Below are positions 6,204-7,925 of a stretch of 7,925 nucleotides of DNA, piece after piece (the stretch's first letter is position 1; each line of letters starts with the position of its first letter). Source of the DNA: Dehalococcoidia bacterium (GTDB lineage Bacteria; Chloroflexota; Dehalococcoidia; GIF9; AB-539-J10). Location of the stretch: NCBI GenBank assembly GCA_030627025.1, contig DAOUSX010000035.1, forward strand, positions 1 to 7,925, written 5' to 3'. The position numbers were made by a program, and so were the translations under genes. The notes beneath the pieces are model-generated. The model saw nothing but the letters and a program-made list of their open reading frames with translations. It made no database searches and had not been told where the DNA came from.

Positions 6204-7565
6204 CTACTTGCCTAATTCACAAGGAAGTGGCACTTTGTCTCCGAGCGCCCTGACCTCACTGCATAGCTGACAATCTCCCACGGGGAGTGACGCACAGGCC
6301 CTCACTAGACCGTTCATTCCATCGTATACCAAGTAAGTTCTAGTACCCCGCTGAGCAAACCCCGTCACTAGATTGAGAAACTCTGTTACTGCAAGGGAAG
6401 CAACGGTCCCATTCAATGAAATCACCGAAGGCGCCGCTATGTTTTGTCCCTGCACATAGGACGGCGACTCACCTTCAATTTCAGCCTGAATATACTGTGG
6501 CGTGAGGATTCCTAAGCATCCCAAGCAGGGGCCATCGGGATAAACTAGCATCAGTCGACCACCGATTCTTCTGATTTTTCTAGCGTCAGTAGGGTCAGGT
6601 TGAATGTCCACGCCTGTATCTATGAGAGGGATCAGATATTGATGTACCATCCTATTTACGACCACGCGACTTCTAAGATTGTCAGTGCAACAGAAGATGA
6701 CATCCACCCCTCTTAGTTTCATAGCAACTGAAGCATGTAGGACCGATCCTCTCAATGGTTCTCCCCCAAGGTCAGGATTTATCCTCAGGCCAAGCTCATG
6801 CATTACCTCAACCTTAGGCCTTCCTATATCACTGTGCGAGCTTCCGACAACGCGAGTAAGGTTACTCTTTTCGATAACGTCATTATCTACCGGAACAACA
6901 ACCCCCACGCCTAGCCTAACCAATTGCTCATAAACCTGTGAACCGATGCCTCCGACTCCAACCACTGCAACGCTCATATCCTTAAGGAGCCGTTGTCCAT
7001 GCTCACCGAAAACCAGTACTTGCCTGCTATAACGATCCAGTTCATCAGGCTCAGGCCATGATTTTGAGTTTTGTAGATGGAGTTTTGTGATCTTATCGCC
7101 GACAATCTTGAATAAATCAACGGGTTGCGAATAGTGCTGCCCAGGTAACCATACTCGAGCGTTAATGCTGTCATGCCCCATAACTATCGCCCCATGGGGT
7201 ATATTGGGGACACGCTGTTGGATCTTTTCAAAGAGTCTCTCTTCACCCGCATCGTCTATGCCAGAAAAGCTTACGCTGCTAGAAAAGGGGTGGCTATGGG
7301 CAAGAATGAAGGAGAATCCTTCGAGCCTACAACGCTTTATCAAGGGTGCCAAGAATTCTGGATCTATTTCGAGGTACATGCCTCCCATGGTAAGGTAACC
7401 ATCCACGGTCACGGGCACGACCTCGCGGACCAAAAGCTCTATCAGATTTTGAGTAGTGCAAAGACCTGCTAGAAGAATCGCGGCCTCCTCATAAGGTGTT
7501 CTACCTAACAAATGCCCTTCTAGAGAATCGTAGTCTTTTCTCGTTACGGAGATGGAGATGTTCAC
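6204..7565 (-). CDS. JAB (deubiquitinase-like) / E1-ThiF fusion protein
   Basis: The 453-residue protein joins two enzymes. Residues about 1-150 are a JAB/MPN domain with a complete JAMM zinc site: E27, H90-S-H92-P and S101-x-x-D104. It would cleave isopeptide bonds or mature a ubiquitin-like protein. Residues about 175-453 are an E1/ThiF domain: RYSRQ, the ATP-binding GVGGIGS (203-209), DND (227-229) and N235-x-x-R238, which together adenylate the C-terminus of a ubiquitin-like protein. Zinc-binding CxxC pairs are C347/C350 and C432/C435. The crossover loop (about 353-385), where MoeB and ThiF carry the transfer cysteine, contains none; the position after P-S is Y370. The GTG start follows GAGGAG with 8-base spacing and shares one base with the preceding E2 stop (TAGTG). 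Fused JAB-E1 proteins beside Prok-E2 genes are known in bacterial ubiquitin-like operons, some of them antiviral. Confidence 0.88.
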   Translation of the reverse strand: MNISISVTRKDYDSLEGHLLGRTPYEEAAILLAGLCTTQNLIELLVREVVPVTVDGYLTMGGMYLEIDPEFLAPLIKRCRLEGFSFILAHSHPFSSSVSFSGIDDAGEERLFEKIQQRVPNIPHGAIVMGHDSINARVWLPGQHYSQPVDLFKIVGDKITKLHLQNSKSWPEPDELDRYSRQVLVFGEHGQRLLKDMSVAVVGVGGIGSQVYEQLVRLGVGVVVPVDNDVIEKSNLTRVVGSSHSDIGRPKVEVMHELGLRINPDLGGEPLRGSVLHASVAMKLRGVDVIFCCTDNLRSRVVVNRMVHQYLIPLIDTGVDIQPDPTDARKIRRIGGRLMLVYPDGPCLGCLGILTPQYIQAEIEGESPSYVQGQNIAAPSVISLNGTVASLAVTEFLNLVTGFAQRGTRTYLVYDGMNGLVRACASLPVGDCQLCSEVRALGDKVPLPCELGK

Positions 7566-7925
7566 TATCTTCTCTCCTCGAATCGGCTTTGGCAGAACTT
7601 AAGGAACTTCCACAAGCTTTCCCTGTTATAGTCCCAGTTCTGAGGGCTCCAACAGAAGTGTAGCCAAGTCTGACCGTCTATACATTGTTCATCGCTTCCA
7701 TCCGGTTGCTTTCCGCCAGTAAGTCGAAGATTATTGTCTGCCTGAAAACCACTCGGTGGAGCCTGAGGATAGCCTATTGGCAGGACAATCAAAATGCATA
7801 TCCTGTCTTTGTTCCATCCTGTGGCAATTGGTACGCCTGAAACTTCAATATGCACGGTTCCGTCTGCCCGTGTGCTTACCTCAGCATCTGGATATTCTTC
7901 CTTCAGCCGCTCCAGCTGGGCTTGA
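7565..7925 (-). CDS. E2-like ubiquitin-conjugating protein (Prok-E2 type), partial
   Basis: The frame is open to the right edge, so the N-terminus is missing; 119 residues are visible, and the GTG at 7855 is internal. The sequence fits the prokaryotic E2 fold: strands around GTVHIEVSGVPI and RICILIVLP, then the E2-type turn GYPQAPPSGF (residues 51-60 from the first full codon), then a Trp-rich end with W87, W92 and W97 and a helix SLWKFLKFC. It resembles the Prok-E2_E family, usually found next to a ubiquitin-like gene and a JAB-E1 fusion. The thioester cysteine is uncertain; C81 (DEQCIDG) and C91 (HFCWSP) lie in the expected region after the YP turn. It would accept the modifier from the E1 and pass it to a target. 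The stop shares a base with the E1 start (TAGTG), so the two are translationally coupled. Confidence 0.72.
   Translation of the reverse strand, partial: QAQLERLKEEYPDAEVSTRADGTVHIEVSGVPIATGWNKDRICILIVLPIGYPQAPPSGFQADNNLRLTGGKQPDGSDEQCIDGQTWLHFCWSPQNWDYNRESLWKFLKFCQSRFEERR
7574..7579 (-). promoter_or_regulatory. Ribosome binding site for the JAB-E1 fusion gene
   Basis: GAGGAG on the minus strand, inside the end of the E2 coding region, lies 8 bases before the GTG start at 7565. It is the best-placed ribosome site in the operon and supports GTG as the true start. Confidence 0.65.

Noticed and set aside
7173..7472. 99-codon open frame on the plus strand
   Set aside because: It lies opposite the JAB domain of the fusion gene, which has a complete metal site on the minus strand.
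1..7925. CRISPR array, insertion sequence, tRNA or rRNA genes
   Set aside because: No regularly spaced repeats, transposase motifs, terminal inverted repeats, cloverleaf or conserved rRNA sequence were seen on either strand.

Overview
This window looks like a defence-rich stretch of a bacterial chromosome, probably from an environmental anaerobe of moderate GC content. The only core gene is the 3' part of a YchF-type ATPase at the left edge. Its somewhat divergent sequence reminds me of Chloroflexota (Dehalococcoidia-like) versions, but that placement is a weak guess. Everything to its right is accessory in character.

Left to right: bases 1-959 (+) are the ychF 3' end. Bases 960-1431 hold no convincing protein gene, only an extended -10 promoter (1354-1362), a perfect AGGAGG (1377-1382) and a possible 12-codon leader that runs into the next gene with an ATGA overlap. 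Bases 1432-2148 (+) encode a PD-(D/E)XK nuclease-like protein. Bases 2270-3679 (+) encode a HEPN-domain protein with an R-x4-H motif; its start lies about 9 bases after another extended -10, so its mRNA would be nearly leaderless. A short hairpin separates it from a convergent block on the minus strand.

The minus-strand block, in order of transcription (right to left), is: an E2-like ubiquitin-conjugating protein (7925-7565, cut by the window edge), a JAB deubiquitinase-E1 adenylyltransferase fusion (7565-6204), a TSPPYW DNA methyltransferase (6147-5158), a LAGLIDADG-derived protein that appears to have lost both catalytic acids (5161-4241), and a second PD-(D/E)XK nuclease (4239-3724). Most junctions overlap or nearly touch (TAGTG, ATGA, TAA-G-TTG), so these five genes are probably one operon, the one looser junction being 56 bases between the E1 fusion and the methyltransferase.

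How they may work together: the E2, E1 and JAB domains make up most of a ubiquitin-like conjugation and deconjugation pathway, whose ubiquitin-like modifier is expected just beyond the right edge. The methyltransferase and nuclease resemble a restriction-modification pair, and the LAGLIDADG-derived protein between them is a candidate DNA-recognition subunit. The combination of protein tagging with a three-part restriction-modification cassette in one apparent operon is the most interesting thing here. The plus-strand nuclease and HEPN protein may be an independent two-gene defence module. All functions are inferred from sequence motifs alone.
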